A stretch of 64,000 nt of DNA, from positions 1,426,001-1,490,000 of the forward strand of contig JAGFMI010000001.1 in NCBI GenBank assembly GCA_021030905.1, given 5' to 3'. The position numbers were made by a program, and so were the translations under genes. This DNA comes from Pyrenula massariospora. Lineage: Eukaryota; Ascomycota; Eurotiomycetes; Pyrenulales; Pyrenulaceae. Positions within the stretch are counted from its first letter, which is position 1; each line of letters starts with the position of its first letter. Below, piece after piece: positions 1 to 11,891 of the stretch. The notes beneath the pieces are model-generated. The model made no database searches. It was not told where the DNA came from and saw only the letters and a program-made list of their open reading frames with translations.

Positions 1-1737
1 CTTTTGGCTGGCGGCTCGAAACGCAGAGGACACTTTACATGGTCCTGTCCATTCATCCACTGTGTAAGGGAGGAGGGATTTAGACGACTTAGTAAACATA
101 TACCTTTTGTGTACGGATCGGGACGATCTAGGAATGAGGCCGTGGCATCGCCAATCGTTGCAAATATAGATTCCTTTCGTTGGTTAAGGTATCTCAATGT
201 CTCCATTAGGCACAATAACTTCATTATATTGCAGAAAACAACAATAGCCAAAATGGCTGGGATAAATTCAAGGGTACAGTGCTGTGGAAACTTTTCTTCA
301 ATCAAACAGTAGTCGATCTTATGGTAGCTTGGATTGAAGTGAGAGTCGGATGGCCCAAGATAAAGGCCAGCATGAGGCTGCGAAGTAGATTTTAGATCCG
401 CAGCTGTACATCCTATCGATTGATCCCGATTGACTGGTGAGTCTTTGCAGATCAAATCTCTGATTGTTGAGCGATCTTTTGCAACTAAACTTCCGAGAGC
501 TCGTTTGAAAGATGGCGAGAGAGCCCTACCTTCGTACGACAGTGCTATGAGAGAAGATCCGTTCCAAAGAGGCTGTTCCAAATGAGCCTGGTCGATTTTT
601 GACGTATCTAGTCCTGACGGGTATATTTCTGTTTCGTTTAACATCTTGGTGAGGTCGATAAAAGCCGCTCCAGGTGACATCCTAGTGATTCCGTTAATTG
701 GTTTGGTGAGGGCGATCAAATTCCTTTGATTTGTTAAGAATTCCACTTTGTACTTTGAGATACAATCGACAATGCTGTATGGCTTGAAATTTCCATCCTG
801 GAATGATTTCCTGATATTCTTAACATCCTGCGGGATTTTCCTTGGATCTCGTTCGGTGCCGAAGTAGTCATAAGTGTCAAAGGAACTATACACTATAGGC
901 TCTACGTAAGAACCGTTGTGGAGAAAATCTTCGGTGACAATCAGGTAAGCAACTTTATTTGCGCTGGTCGTCGAAAAAACAGCCGAGTTCCAACTGCACA
1001 GAATGTTAACTTTCCCAACTTAAGGGCTTCAAGTATAGCAATTCTACACTCTATAATCGTGCCAAGTGTGCATAATACTAGGATGATGAAGATCCAACTA
1101 AGAGAAGCATCTAAGTACTTACAGAAGGTGAAGCGGTAGCGTACTTGCACAAAGAAGAGACCAAAGCCATGTTCTTTTTCTCGTAATATGAAAAAGATTT
1201 CGGAAGCTTGGAATGCCAATATCGAGCGATCTTCTCTTAGCATGCGCACGATCGACATCCCGCCTTGTCGGGGAGCTAAGGCACTGCATAGCATAATTTG
1301 ATACACCAAGTAACACAGTCGATAGGATATTAATCAGTAAGTGCAATACCGTATCTGCCCGTTTGGCCACTCGACAAGAACCTTCGTACAGGGTTCCGGT
1401 TCCGGATGAAGGATTATACCGACGAGAGGCAATAATAAGAAGCGACATGTTGACGAGGAGAACGACAACAGCACAAATACCGCCAGCAGTCACGCCAACT
1501 CGCCATCCTGTGAGGCATTGACGCCTTGACCGTAAGGCTAGCAGTCTTTGTTTTGATCCAGCATGACTTTTCCTAAGTTTGATCAAGTTATTAGAGTTAT
1601 GCGCTATCAGCAGAATGAGATAACTTGCTTGTTCATAAGATCAAATCCAGGTGTCTTAGAGGCCTTTTCTGATGTTGATGTTACCTCATCGTTGCCCGCA
1701 GCTACTTCTGAATTTCTGTCTTCCTGTCGCAAGCCAT
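1..1737 (-). CDS. DUF6536 multi-span membrane protein, partial (3' end beyond the left edge)
   Basis: Fungus-specific membrane protein of the DUF6536 family; its biochemical role is not known. Exon 2 (1572..1123) encodes the family opening GWRVGVTAGG, a first membrane span, and the conserved LPLHLL. A 129-bp intron (1122..994, GTAAGT...GCAG) joins it in frame to exon 3 (993 to the left edge), continuing WNSAVF and later CLIEE...QHC, another membrane span, and GDATASFL, all typical of the family. The exon 3 frame is open for about 330 codons to the window edge. The 5' end is uncertain. One consistent choice is ATG at 1737 with a 32-nt first exon (1737..1706) and an intron 1705..1573. Another ATG at 1795 opens a 57-codon frame, but all its GT donors are in the wrong phase for exon 2. 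About 490 residues are visible; the family is usually 600-750 residues. Confidence 0.75.
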
Positions 1738-2707
1738 GAAGCTTAAGGTCCTTTATCTGATCGCCCCGAGAAATTAGGCTTACCATTCTCTTCATTTTAC
1801 TTAACGTAGATCAACCTGTGAGAGTAATTGAGGCAACGTAAAGACCAGACGAGGGACATTAACGGTGTCATCGAGCCACCGAGTAGTTTATCCCTCTTCG
1901 CTCAGGTGACAACAATGTCTTATTAAGGTATTCCACGGGGCCCTGTGTTTAGAGACCAAGTTTCATCCATTGGTCATTGCGTTCTGCTGTGGGGCTAAGT
2001 TTTATCCATTAGTCATTGCATTCTGCCGCGGGGCTAAGTTTTATCCATTAGTCATTGCGTTCTGCTGCAGGGCCGCAAGAACATTTCATAGGCAATGTCT
2101 TTCCTGAGCACTGCACAGAGTACATCCTTGGACCGCTGATGCTAGAGAACCAAAAATAGTAGGCTCGCTATTGTCTTTCTGGCGCCCGACTCGGGAGCAA
2201 AGCCCCTACATTCTGCACACCATAAATGCGAGGCTGGTGTGGCTTAGTTGTTAAAAGCGGGATCCTCGCGAGCGCCGTAACCTTAGATAAATGGCTAACT
2301 AACGGCTGCCCTCGTTAAGTAGTACAGCTCTCAATTCTAATATGTATCTTAGAACCCAATGATCAGAAGGTGGGAAATTGCAAAGCTGATAATGCTTAGC
2401 CTACATGGGAGGTTCGTGTATGCCAATTTAATATCAGCAAATCTGATCTACACTAATACTAAACTGATCGGCACCGAAACAATGTGTATCAGTCTGGGTG
2501 TATCCTCTACTTAACTGGGATGGGACGCGTAAGATTCCTGCGCGGCTGGGGACCGCTTCTACCGGGATTTTGCATGTACGCTAGGCTCTGGAAACAAATC
2601 CTACAGGGAGGAACTCGGCTCAAACGTAGAGCGTTTTAATGTGTCTAAAAAATCTTTGGGGGCAATTTTCCATTGATTCGTAGTATTCGCGAAGAGGTCT
2701 CATCGGA
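1738..2707. other. Intergenic region upstream of the DUF6536 gene
   Basis: I see no coding potential here. The only structured element is the 39-bp tandem repeat at 1966-2073. The interval should contain the promoter of the leftward DUF6536 gene, but I recognise no core elements. Confidence 0.5.
1966..2073. repeat. 39-bp tandem repeat, about 2.7 copies
   Basis: Copies start at 1966, 2005 and 2044, exactly 39 bp apart. Each begins TCCATT(G/A)GTCATTGC and runs through GGGGCTAAGTTTTA. The third copy stops after TTCTGCTGCAGGG. Differences between copies are mostly G/A and C/T transitions. The array lies a few hundred bases upstream of the DUF6536 gene and is non-coding. Confidence 0.85.
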
Positions 2708-2986
2708 TTATTGGTAAGTTCCTCTTCGGACCAAAAAAATCACATGATCCGAGCCAGGCAACAGCTGGACGAAACCTAGGCCGGTCACCCACTCAGCCAC
2801 TTGCTCAGGCTGAGGTGTGCCTCTTGGAATGGCAGGCTGTTTGACTTGCAATAGGGTCCAAGGCACAGTATGGCCTAATGAACCTATCGTTTTCGGTGGC
2901 AGATGCACCCTCTTTAATATGGTATTATCGGTAAAGGTGACATTCTTAGGTGCAACATGTGTTAACCCAAAAATAGTCTCAGCCAT
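2708..2986 (-). CDS. Possible small hypothetical protein (92 aa)
   Basis: An open frame from the ATG at 2986 (MAETIFGLTH...) to a stop at 2708. I do not recognise a family and see no signal peptide or membrane span. The composition looks protein-like, but a frame this short in a gene-poor region could arise by chance or be the remnant of a longer gene. It has no obvious introns and no partner gene nearby. Confidence 0.2.
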   Translation of the reverse strand: MAETIFGLTHVAPKNVTFTDNTILKRVHLPPKTIGSLGHTVPWTLLQVKQPAIPRGTPQPEQVAEWVTGLGFVQLLPGSDHVIFLVRRGTYQ

Positions 2987-5543
2987 CTTTTTTTGCTTGC
3001 TCTCCACAGAATTGTATCTTCTTATAACCTAGCTTATCCTTGCTACTGCCATTTCTTACATCTATCAAGGTGACTTCCTTAGCTTTCGCTCTCCATGTGT
3101 GTGAAAGTAAGGCGTAGTGGGGATTTCCGCAATTACAAAGTTGATAAGGCTAAACTCAAAAGTCTTGCTACATTGTAGAAGACGCATCCTAGCGCGTGCA
3201 GGTCTGTCGGAGTACGCGGCGGTAACGGGTTCAGTTTAGCTCAAAGCGAGCAGGTCAGATTGGGAGACAGGACTATGGTGGCTCGCTCGTCGGTAGAGAA
3301 TACCATGATCAAACATAAATGTCAGCGAGGATCCCGGCAAAGCGAGGGCAGTAAGCTTACCATCTTTAACGCATCGCTTTTTAGTCGCGAAACAGCGTAT
3401 GAATAAGTATATCGTTGAGATAGCATGAGGCTGTTGTAGCGACGACATAATCGTGCCGCCTAGACAGCGGTAAAACGATACATGCAGATAGCGACAGCCA
3501 ATCAAGACGATAACGAGTGATGAAGATGAAGTCTCATCACCTGCATTTTTTGGTACCGTTATCATTTTGCGGCAGCGAAACGCAGACAAGAATAGGCTGT
3601 TAGAATAGCGCGAGATGTGGCTCAGATTACAGCTATTTTACACCCCACGGTATTCGGGTCGGTCCTCGGCTATACGTCACTTTCGGTTAAAGTACCAGAC
3701 AGGGTTACTCCGCGGCATGAGATGGCAGCACAGACTGCGAACAACGTGGATGATAAGTCTGATAATTACTTGTACAGTATAGTAGAGATGAGTTGCTGCT
3801 GTCTATATATCGTATATGAAGTCGGGTGCGATGAAGATTAGTATCTCTGGAAAGCAGGAATGGTTTTGTCTGGTTCTTAGTAAGGCAGAGTAATCGTGTC
3901 TTTACCGAGCCGGAGTCTGGTATTTTTATACGAGCGCCGATTGTACAATGAGACGATGGCTTCGGAACAGAAAAACATCTTGGAAGATCGATCGTAGTAA
4001 CGCGTGGTCAAGGAGAGCTGATCGAAGTCGAAGTACCGTTAACCTATGTCACCAGATAGGGTATTTCACCACGTCGGGATGCCGATTAGTAATTGCTGCT
4101 GAGTCCGCGGTGCCAAAACCAGGCACCAGTAAGGCGAAAACTAGTTTTGAGGGTCGGAACAGGGAACCAGGAATCCAAGCCCAATCACTTGTACTAGGGC
4201 GAGTCGCTCGGAAAGAAGCCGTCTCGGCTGATCAAGGGGCGTAATCTGAAATCCCCTAACACTCAGGGCGCTTGCTTAGGCACGTGAAAGCTGGGAGCAG
4301 TGCTACACAGCCACGGCTCAGGTCGGCTTACCCATCGCTCAGGTTAAAACAGCAAAGCTAGATGACGACTCCCGTCGTTGTCGGCGGTACATACCGCCCT
4401 TTTCGTAGGGCATTGTCACCGGTGGTGGGACTATATAATGCAGCATCGTTCACCCTTGCAGAACTTATCCGAGCGACTTAGGGCGGGGGGATAAGCCCCC
4501 AATATTTTGTGACTAGGCTCAATCTCGGCTCAAACCCAGTATGAGTTACTCAGGTTGGCCGCCTCTCTGCTTAGTCCCTTTTTCGGTCTCCTACTCTCGT
4601 TGGAAACTTATATCTTGCGCGTAGATATCTTCCCTCGAGGGATATGACAGCTTCATATAGTCATCTATAAGCGACCAGTTTAAGGATCTTCAGGTCCTGA
4701 AACTTGGCTCTTATTACGTACCGAGCTGCTTCGCTAGCACAGGTCCGAAGAAGTACGAGTGTCTATAGAGAACTGCATTCGAAGCATACGCTGTATAATA
4801 GGACCGTCACATAGACAACGCTTAATTTCGATCTCCAAGCTGTCTATGCCATTTGAAGGAAGTTCCTTGGGTAGTTATGATCCCAGACAATACCCGATTA
4901 TACATTACCTTCGCTAAGGGTGTATTGAAGTTGTGCTTTGATGTATTCTGAAATATGTCAAGACTATTGAGAGTCTGATGGCTAGTCTTGAATTTGATAA
5001 TTGAGTATAGAAGCAACAAACGTGGTTAGGCTATGTAGCACCGTCAGCCACTAATAGATGGCCACATTGAGTCGATAATCTCCCGGGCGTCAGAAGGGCT
5101 AATTTGAAAGGCGCAGTCTCGATCGCCGCGTGTCAAGCTGCCAGCTTCGCCTCGAGGACGAGGCTGCTAGAGGCGACGCAGTGCAGATAGCTGAAAATGA
5201 TACTGTCTAGCTCTTGACTATCCGGTGCTGACCCCAAGACTGCCGCTCGTAGTGACCTTTTGGATTTAAATCAGCACGGTGATGGAAAAGTGTGCGAAGT
5301 AGCTTACGAGATTCTCGAGCTACCGATGAAACACGTTACACCGAAGACTCCTCATTCACGTCGAACCGACCTTGAAGTCCCATTTCATATCTCCTTGGTC
5401 TTTCGTTTCTTGCGGGGACTTTCGTGCCGCTTTGCAGGCGAAATGGCTCGGCCCCGCCTCCCAGAGCTCTTCGAGCGCTGAGAGTTAAAAGTCTCCACTT
5501 GAAATCTAGTAACTCCTTGGCTCAAGGTACTTTCTCTCGATGC
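2987..5543. other. Gene-poor interval
   Basis: No gene can be supported over about 2.5 kb. Open frames here (such as 3948-4244) lack recognisable domains. The interval contains the first copy of the 86-bp dispersed repeat (4358-4443). It also contains a short hairpin near 5147-5170, with GCCTCG and CGAGGC arms. Confidence 0.5.
4358..4443 (+). repeat. 86-bp dispersed repeat, copy 1
   Basis: Runs from CTAGATGACGACT to ACTATATAATGCAG. It matches 8885-8970 in the same orientation over all 86 bp with no gaps and about 7 mismatches. Most mismatches are C/T or G/A transitions. Similarity stops sharply on both sides. The core holds the perfect palindrome GGCGGTA-CA-TACCGCC. It may be the relic of a small mobile element or of a duplicated segment. 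Confidence 0.85.
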
Positions 5544-7440
5544 CTAGCTATTCATTTCAGCTTCTTCGGACTTGTATCTTTCTCGCATAGATCTAGATAC
5601 ATTTGGCGGTGGCATGGACATTGAGCTTCCCGGTCGGCTGTCTCCAACAGCTGGCGTTTGCGCCTTACTACTTATATTGCTCCCAGGCTTACCGGATTGA
5701 CCGTAACGGTAATCGTTGAATGCTGTCTCAAGAGGAATCACGTGGCTATTTTTCCAGGCATTGAAAGCTTTTTTTCTGACATTTACTTCAGCTTGTCGGA
5801 GAAGTACCAGCAGCTGCTTCTCTCCATAGCCTTTGATGATTTTCTCAAAGGCCTCGATGACCTCAAGGCGACTGAAATTCTCGCCTCCAAAGCTTTTGTA
5901 TATCTGGTATTCGAACTGAAGAGGATAATCTTCGACAACGCGGTTGAAACACAGTTCTGTGTCTGTGGGCAGCTCCACTGCCCGATGGACTCGTATTATA
6001 GCACCCTTTTCTGACGTTGTGACGGAAAAGACTCGAACATGTTTGAAAAACGCTGGGGTTTCTTCTGCTTCTTTGAAAAACTCGTGAATATTATGAAGTG
6101 CTTGACTGGCGCTGTTAAGCGCTTGGCTTAGCGCTATCCTGTCATCTGGCTCCGCTCTAGATCGTTTTGCTTCCACAAAGAAAAATCCAAAGGCTCTATC
6201 TTTCTTATTCTCCTTAATACCCTCGTAGCAAATGAGGTGTTGAGTTTTAGGAGGCAGCTTCTTCCAAAGGTCTGGGCTAATGATCGTACTCGCACGGAAA
6301 GAGATGCAGAGGTCTGGCCTTGCAGCTGTAGTATAGATCTTTGGCTCTCTGTCATTCATGTCGGGCTTTTTGTTTATTGGCGCTCTTTTGAATCGGGCAG
6401 TTGGCATTGGAGGACAATCCCATGGAGCTTCAACGCTGAACATCAACAGACTTTCCGAAAGTTCATTCAACATCTTATCGTCAGGGAAAATCAAGTGATG
6501 TCGATTGATCATGTTCATCATGGCAGTTCGCTGAAATATTGCTTCCTGTTGATTTTTGCAAAACCTTAGATCTGCTAACCACAATCTGTCCAGGAAACCA
6601 GCAATCGATGCCTCGTCTGCGTCTCGATTCATCTGATATTGCTCTAGATAGGCCCACTCTGGGTCTTGATACTTGGTTTCTTTGAGCAGAACGTTACGAT
6701 CTTCCTCAAGGGTTTTCTCGAACTCGGAGCTGTAGGCGCTGATCCCTCCCATTTCTTGAGCTGCGTCTATGCCAAGTATTATATGAATGGCAGCCAAGAC
6801 CTCGTTGCTGAATGAAGGGATGTAGCCGTTGCGCTGAAGAAGAATCTCTTCAGCATCTGGTAACTCTCGTGACCAGGGCAAGGTTTCGAGGTCGAGACTG
6901 TGGGTTTCTTCGCTTTGGGAGGCAGAAGATGTGAAGTCCAAGGTTCTCTGACTTCCAAGGGTTTCTTCAAAGGCTGCTTCAATGCTAGGAAGAGGCTGGA
7001 AGGCGGATGGCACACCCGGCTCCTGATGTCTTTGTCTTGCAAGGCGCGGCTTCGCTCGCGTTGGTGATTTAACAGTACGAGACGATATCTCGGGCCTTTG
7101 CTTACCCCTGCCTGTGACTTTTTGTATATCGTCTTGCTTCTCCCAAAGAGGAGAACCCCGAGAACTTCGTGTGTGTTTTTTCGGACCTGCAAGCACTGTC
7201 CTCTGAGAATTCTAATCGAAAGTAAGCTGAAGAATTCGGATCTTGCTGTTCTCATGAACAATGGTATACGGCCAGTTGAAGACATACTTTCAAGCTTTTC
7301 TGCTTATCTCCAGGCCTTGAAGATTCTCTGCGACGTGTAATACTCCGGGTCAGTGCTTGAGGTAAAGGCTTCGGCCGGCCAATAGGTTGCTTTGTCTTGA
7401 GGGAGGTAGAACGACCCTTTGAAGACTTTTTAGGAGGCAT
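5544..7440 (-). CDS. DUF7924-domain hypothetical protein (606 aa)
   Basis: Two exons: 7440..7288 and 7211..5544, with a 76-bp intron (GTATGT...GATTAG). The ATG at 7440 (MPPKKSSKGR) is the first methionine in frame. The N-terminal 120 residues or so are basic and low-complexity. The middle and C-terminal half match the fungal DUF7924 family. They include FGFFFVEAKRS followed by repeated ALSQALNSASQAL-type helices, then HVRVFSVTTSEKGAIIRVHRA. DUF7924 proteins are numerous and variable in Pezizomycotina genomes; the FVEAKR stretch recalls nuclease-like folds, but no function is established and I do not assign one. It stands alone in a gene-poor region, as accessory members often do. Confidence 0.75.
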
Positions 7441-10400
7441 GAAGGATCTAGTCTGATTCAGAAAGCTGCGTGTCAACTTCTAGAGCGCTTTTCAGTGACA
7501 TCTTTACTTGGCATTTCACTGCTTTGTTTTTTCTTTGGAAAACGCAAGAAAAGACTCACGGCTCAAAAATACTATATGTCAGGTTGCGTCAGATTTGCAT
7601 ACCACTCGCGATCGGGACAAACGGCTGAATGAAAGGTAATCGGCTAGAGAAGAAGGCAACTAAATCTCCATAATATGACCGGCATGTATGAGCAGAGCTT
7701 GAGTGCAAAGATTACTGAGGTCTAGCCGAATTGTGTCAAGTAATCTGCCAATTATTGCTACTCAAGCAAGCTCTTAGCCGCTGTGCAGACACTCAGCCAA
7801 ACCGTATAGTCATGGGAGTTCTTCACCGCAAATTGGATTGCCTACGGGGAAGGAACGGGCCGCGTTTCTAAATGAAACATCCAACTAGCCTTGCGGCTCA
7901 CTAAAAGTAGCATACTGTCAACAAACGCGTCCATCTTTACTCTCCTGTCAGGCTGGAATGTAGAGGCTTTCCACATGCACCAATATGGTAACTCACAGAC
8001 CAAAATCGGCAGGTTCCCAGACAACACAGGTGTTGAAACTTGTCAGGAATGACACCTATCCCCTCATCCCCACCTTTCCGTCTGCCTTCTTTCGTCCCTC
8101 CCCTTCCCGTTCCCCCTTTCTCGTCCATCCTGTCGTCTAAATGTTTGTCGAACAGATATTTACATACATAGCGTTGCCATAGAGACGAGGTCATGTGACT
8201 GATCCACTCGGCCTAACAACATCTGTACAGACGGGGTTCGTACCACTAAAGCGTAGCTTTAGTATACGTATGGGCTTAACCCATCAGAAAGGGATCAATT
8301 TTCGGGACCTCGACTATATCTACTTCAGAGCATGCTGGTAGGGGGCTGGGGTTACACCCTGTCCACGACCGTCACCGCTCTAACAACCTAGGCCCACCTT
8401 TATCTTCAATGCCCAGACCGAGCATGGGGGCCGTACTCGCTGATCACGCCTCGCAGAGATCGGTACGGCTGTTCTAATCTGCAGGAGACGCCGCCTAGAT
8501 CGAGCCTTCAATTTTATCGTTCTTTGCGGCGCAAAACGTTCAGCGAACCCAGAACCATCTCCATTCCCACGTAGGCCGTCGCCACTCACGTCGATTAGTG
8601 ACTAGTCATGTACGGCGGTTCCGCTGTATCAAGACTCAGGATCAATCATCAGGGATACGATCCCTCCCTTGTTCAGTATCTTCGTCCCCTGCGATCTATG
8701 TGGGCCCGATTTCAAGACCAGCATATCACAGTGACTCAAGTTAGATCAGGGTGAGCTCAGCCGCGGTGTAGACGAAGCCTGATTTCAGTCTCTTTCAATG
8801 GTGGGGCGTCAGTAGAGTATGAATCTTAAGACTAAAAATGACTAAGGAATTAAGAATATATCTAACTAAATCGAGTCTTTGAAACTAGATGACGACTCTC
8901 ACCGTTTTCGGCGGTACATACCGCCCTTTTTGTAAGGCATTGTCACCGGTGGTGGGACTATATAGTGCAGTACGTGTCGATCCAGATATACGCAAACCCG
9001 TCTTGCTTGGCCAGAGAGCAAGCTTCACATACTTTTGCGAAGCCAGCCTTGTGTCGAACGAGAGATCGGTCGCCTTGGACGTCCTGAAAAGTGACTTCGT
9101 CATCCTCCCAGGTATGTGACAAGATAGCGAATGGCTGGAAACAAGTCCGTTACCCTCAGTGAAGGCCTCTAGCAGAAGAGTCTCAGTATTAAGTAAGCGC
9201 ATCTCGACAAAATCAATAGCAGGTTGCGTCTGGCCACATTATTTTCTTAGTCGCAAGGTTCAAAGGTAATGACTTTTCTTTTTACACGCTGCCTTCGGGG
9301 CTTCTCTAGACTGTTCGATCAATCCTCAGTAAGAGAGCTCTCCGAAGCGTGCACAATTGCAACACCTGGATGGTGAGACCGTCAACGACGAGAGGACGTA
9401 GGATTAGCGCCGAATTGAAGAGTGCAAGCGACCAAAGTCTCCACTGCAGACGAATAGAGAGAAATTCTCTCCAACAACAGCTGCCTTTCTGTCGACAATC
9501 AATCCACTTCCATGCCAACAGCTATCACCAAAAACCCGAAGGCTCCCGCGGAAGTCTCTGAAGCAAGCTAAGGCTTCAGCCATACCTAGAGACGCTGTGC
9601 AACCCAGCAGTGTGAGGCTGGGAAATATCGGGCCGCGCCTGTTCCAGAAAGGTTGAGCGGGCAGAAATCACACGGAAGGACGTCACTAAGAAAATCATGA
9701 AATCGTTCAAACCTTCCAACTCTGCTTAACATCGATTGACAACCGTGCGTTTCCTCCGGCCTCCCCCTCAAATCAAAGACTTGAAAGAAGACAGCTCTTT
9801 TGAAGGGACGAAATCAGCGGCGCAGACCCAATGAAGTAGTGCAAGTAAACCAAATATTATCAAGGCTTGGCATGGCAGCAGAGATCTTGGATCGTCTCGG
9901 CAGCCCCCAATCAATTATTGAGCGTTACTGTAACAGTATACGAGTCGACGCGATCGGCTTTCGGATCCGTGAGCGATCGTCGCGATCGCGTGCCCCCTAT
10001 CACCTCCTTATCTTGCTGCTTGGCCAACCCGAGTTAGGAACAGAAAGACACGGCAGAGGAAGCCCGAATTTCGCTAATAAAAGGAATTCGGGGGGTCCGG
10101 GCACTGCCGCCGCTTAACACATTTGTACTGGCACGCCATGCCGTCTCATTCCTCTACGTAGTGCACTCACGCATTATTGAACGGTGATATACCCTCCGAT
10201 GCCATTGCAACTTTGATGCCAGAGATCGCCGCGCCGTAAGCCCCAGCATGTGGTAAGGGAAATAAAAACTTGGCTGCGGAGCGAAAATGCTTGTCTCAAC
10301 TTTTTCCCGTCCTTGAATGGCTCTCTTCGCCGCCTTTTGTCTCTAGGTGCGCTGAATTGATACCTCGTCATCGGATCAGATTACGAGCTCGGAACCGAGA

Positions 10401-10523
10401 CTGCTGATAGCACCACCAAGACAGCAATCGAGGGCAGCGAAAAGGTTGTTCATCAATAACAGGTCGACCTGATCACGCGAGCGACGATAATGTTAGGATA
10501 GGCGGTGAAAATACTACATTTCA
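7441..10523. other. Gene-poor interval of about 3 kb
   Basis: I can support no coding gene here. The interval contains a pyrimidine-rich tract (about 8045-8140) and the second copy of the 86-bp repeat (8885-8970). Short open frames overlap on both strands without any recognisable family. The last few hundred bases should contain the promoter of the membrane protein starting at 10524. Confidence 0.5.
8885..8970 (+). repeat. 86-bp dispersed repeat, copy 2
   Basis: A direct repeat of 4358-4443, about 4.5 kb away, ending ACTATATAGTGCAG. About 91 percent identity with no indels. The perfect palindrome GGCGGTA-CA-TACCGCC is preserved in both copies. C-to-T and G-to-A differences dominate, which fits repeat-induced point mutation or ordinary transition drift. 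Confidence 0.85.
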
Positions 10524-11891
10524 ATGGCATCCCCGAAACAGGACCATGAGAACGGTCAGATTGATACAGTGACGACAAAAACCGATAACTCTCCCGGCAC
10601 TCATCACCTCAAGTTCACAGAGAGTGCGAAACAGGCAGCGGGACAAGTATCAAGAAAGCTCCATCTGCACCGTGAAAAAACGCGCGGCCCAAGCGAAGCT
10701 CGCCAAAGGCGACAGTCTCACGTCGTTGCGACTGATAATGCACCGCACCTCCCCTTCTATATTCATTTTAGGAATGCGGTGTATGGCTCTTTGATTATGT
10801 TCACTACTTTTCCGTACTGGGACATGGCATTCTGGAGCGGCTGGTCTTATACCTGGGGATCCGTACTCTTCGTCATCGACGGCGCGTGGGCATGGACGCC
10901 TCTCCAATGGCCCAAGTCGGAGTTTCATGGAGAGTCTAAATACGGAGTCGGTCTGCTGTTCTTTATTGGTGCACTCTTCTACCAGCTCGGTGCCACGATG
11001 GCGTATCTTGAAGCGATCAATGATGGGTCGTTTGGAGGATCCGCGATGAAGAGACATCTCGAAGGGCACGATGACGAGAAGAAGAGACTTATGGATGATA
11101 AGTTACATATGTTCTTCGGCCATATGATACCGCATCATCATTCCCATGATGATAACGACGAAGAACTCGAGAAACAGAAGTCAGTTGACCCAGAGGCTGG
11201 TTGGAAGGTGAAGGATACGGCCGAAAGAGCCGGGTCTACCTATCCTGAAGACAAAGCTCCTGCTCCGAGGCGTGGCGGAGTAGACATGGGCCCCACTGAG
11301 GAAGGTGAATTCCACGAGTACCTGACCTGGCGCTGGTGGCCGACCTGGCACGCTCTAAAAACATATCATCTTAAAGAGTTAGGATATGTTGCCTGCGCCA
11401 TTCAATTGTTTGGCGCAACACTTTATGGGATCTGTGGAGTCATCTCGTTGCCTGGAATTCTTTCCAATTTCCAGCCGTGGCAAGAATTGGGTGGGTATTG
11501 GATTCCGCAGACAGTCGCTTCCGTATGCTTCCTCACTGCCGGTATAATGTTCACCCTTATCACACAGGATAAGTGGTTCCGACCTCTACCGCACCGTATC
11601 GCCTGGTGGATCGGGGTCTGGGCTACCATAGGATCTGTGGGATTCTTGTAAGCTACCTTTTCCCCAGCCCTTGGCTTATTGCTGATCTCCAACAGACTGT
11701 CTGCTTCTTTTGGGATACGCGCGAACGACTCGACTTGGTGTGAATACCAGAGCTCTCTGTCAAGTATGTGGGGCTCCTTTGCATACTTGACCAGTAGCTG
11801 GCTGCAATGGTACGAATCTGTGAATAAAGGACCTGTCCTAGCATTTCCGAACAACCGCATTCCGGTTGTAATGAGGGATCATATGGCTTAA
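10524..11891 (+). CDS. Fungal polytopic integral membrane protein (439 aa)
   Basis: Two exons: 10524..11647 and 11696..11891, with a 48-bp intron (GTAAGC...AACAG). Splicing turns the apparent stop after VGFL into a continuation GFLLSASFGI...SSMWGSFAYL...WLQWYE, a typical ending for this uncharacterised ascomycete family. I count about seven hydrophobic spans, beginning near residue 90 (VYGSLIMFTTFPYWD). A charged, histidine-rich loop in the middle (HHHSHDDNDEE) precedes a Trp-rich stretch (LTWRWWPTWHA). The N-terminal 85 residues are hydrophilic. The function is unknown; the His/Asp-rich loop could bind metal, but that is only a guess. No neighbouring gene clarifies its role. Confidence 0.8.

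Noticed and set aside
2236-2300. tRNA-like stretch GTGGCTTAGTTGTTAAAAGCGGGATCCTC...
   Set aside because: The start resembles a D-arm (A box), but no GGTTCGANNCC-type B box or pairing acceptor stem follows.
3948-4244. 98-codon basic open frame
   Set aside because: Arg/Ser-rich with no family resemblance and no splice extension; not separable from chance.
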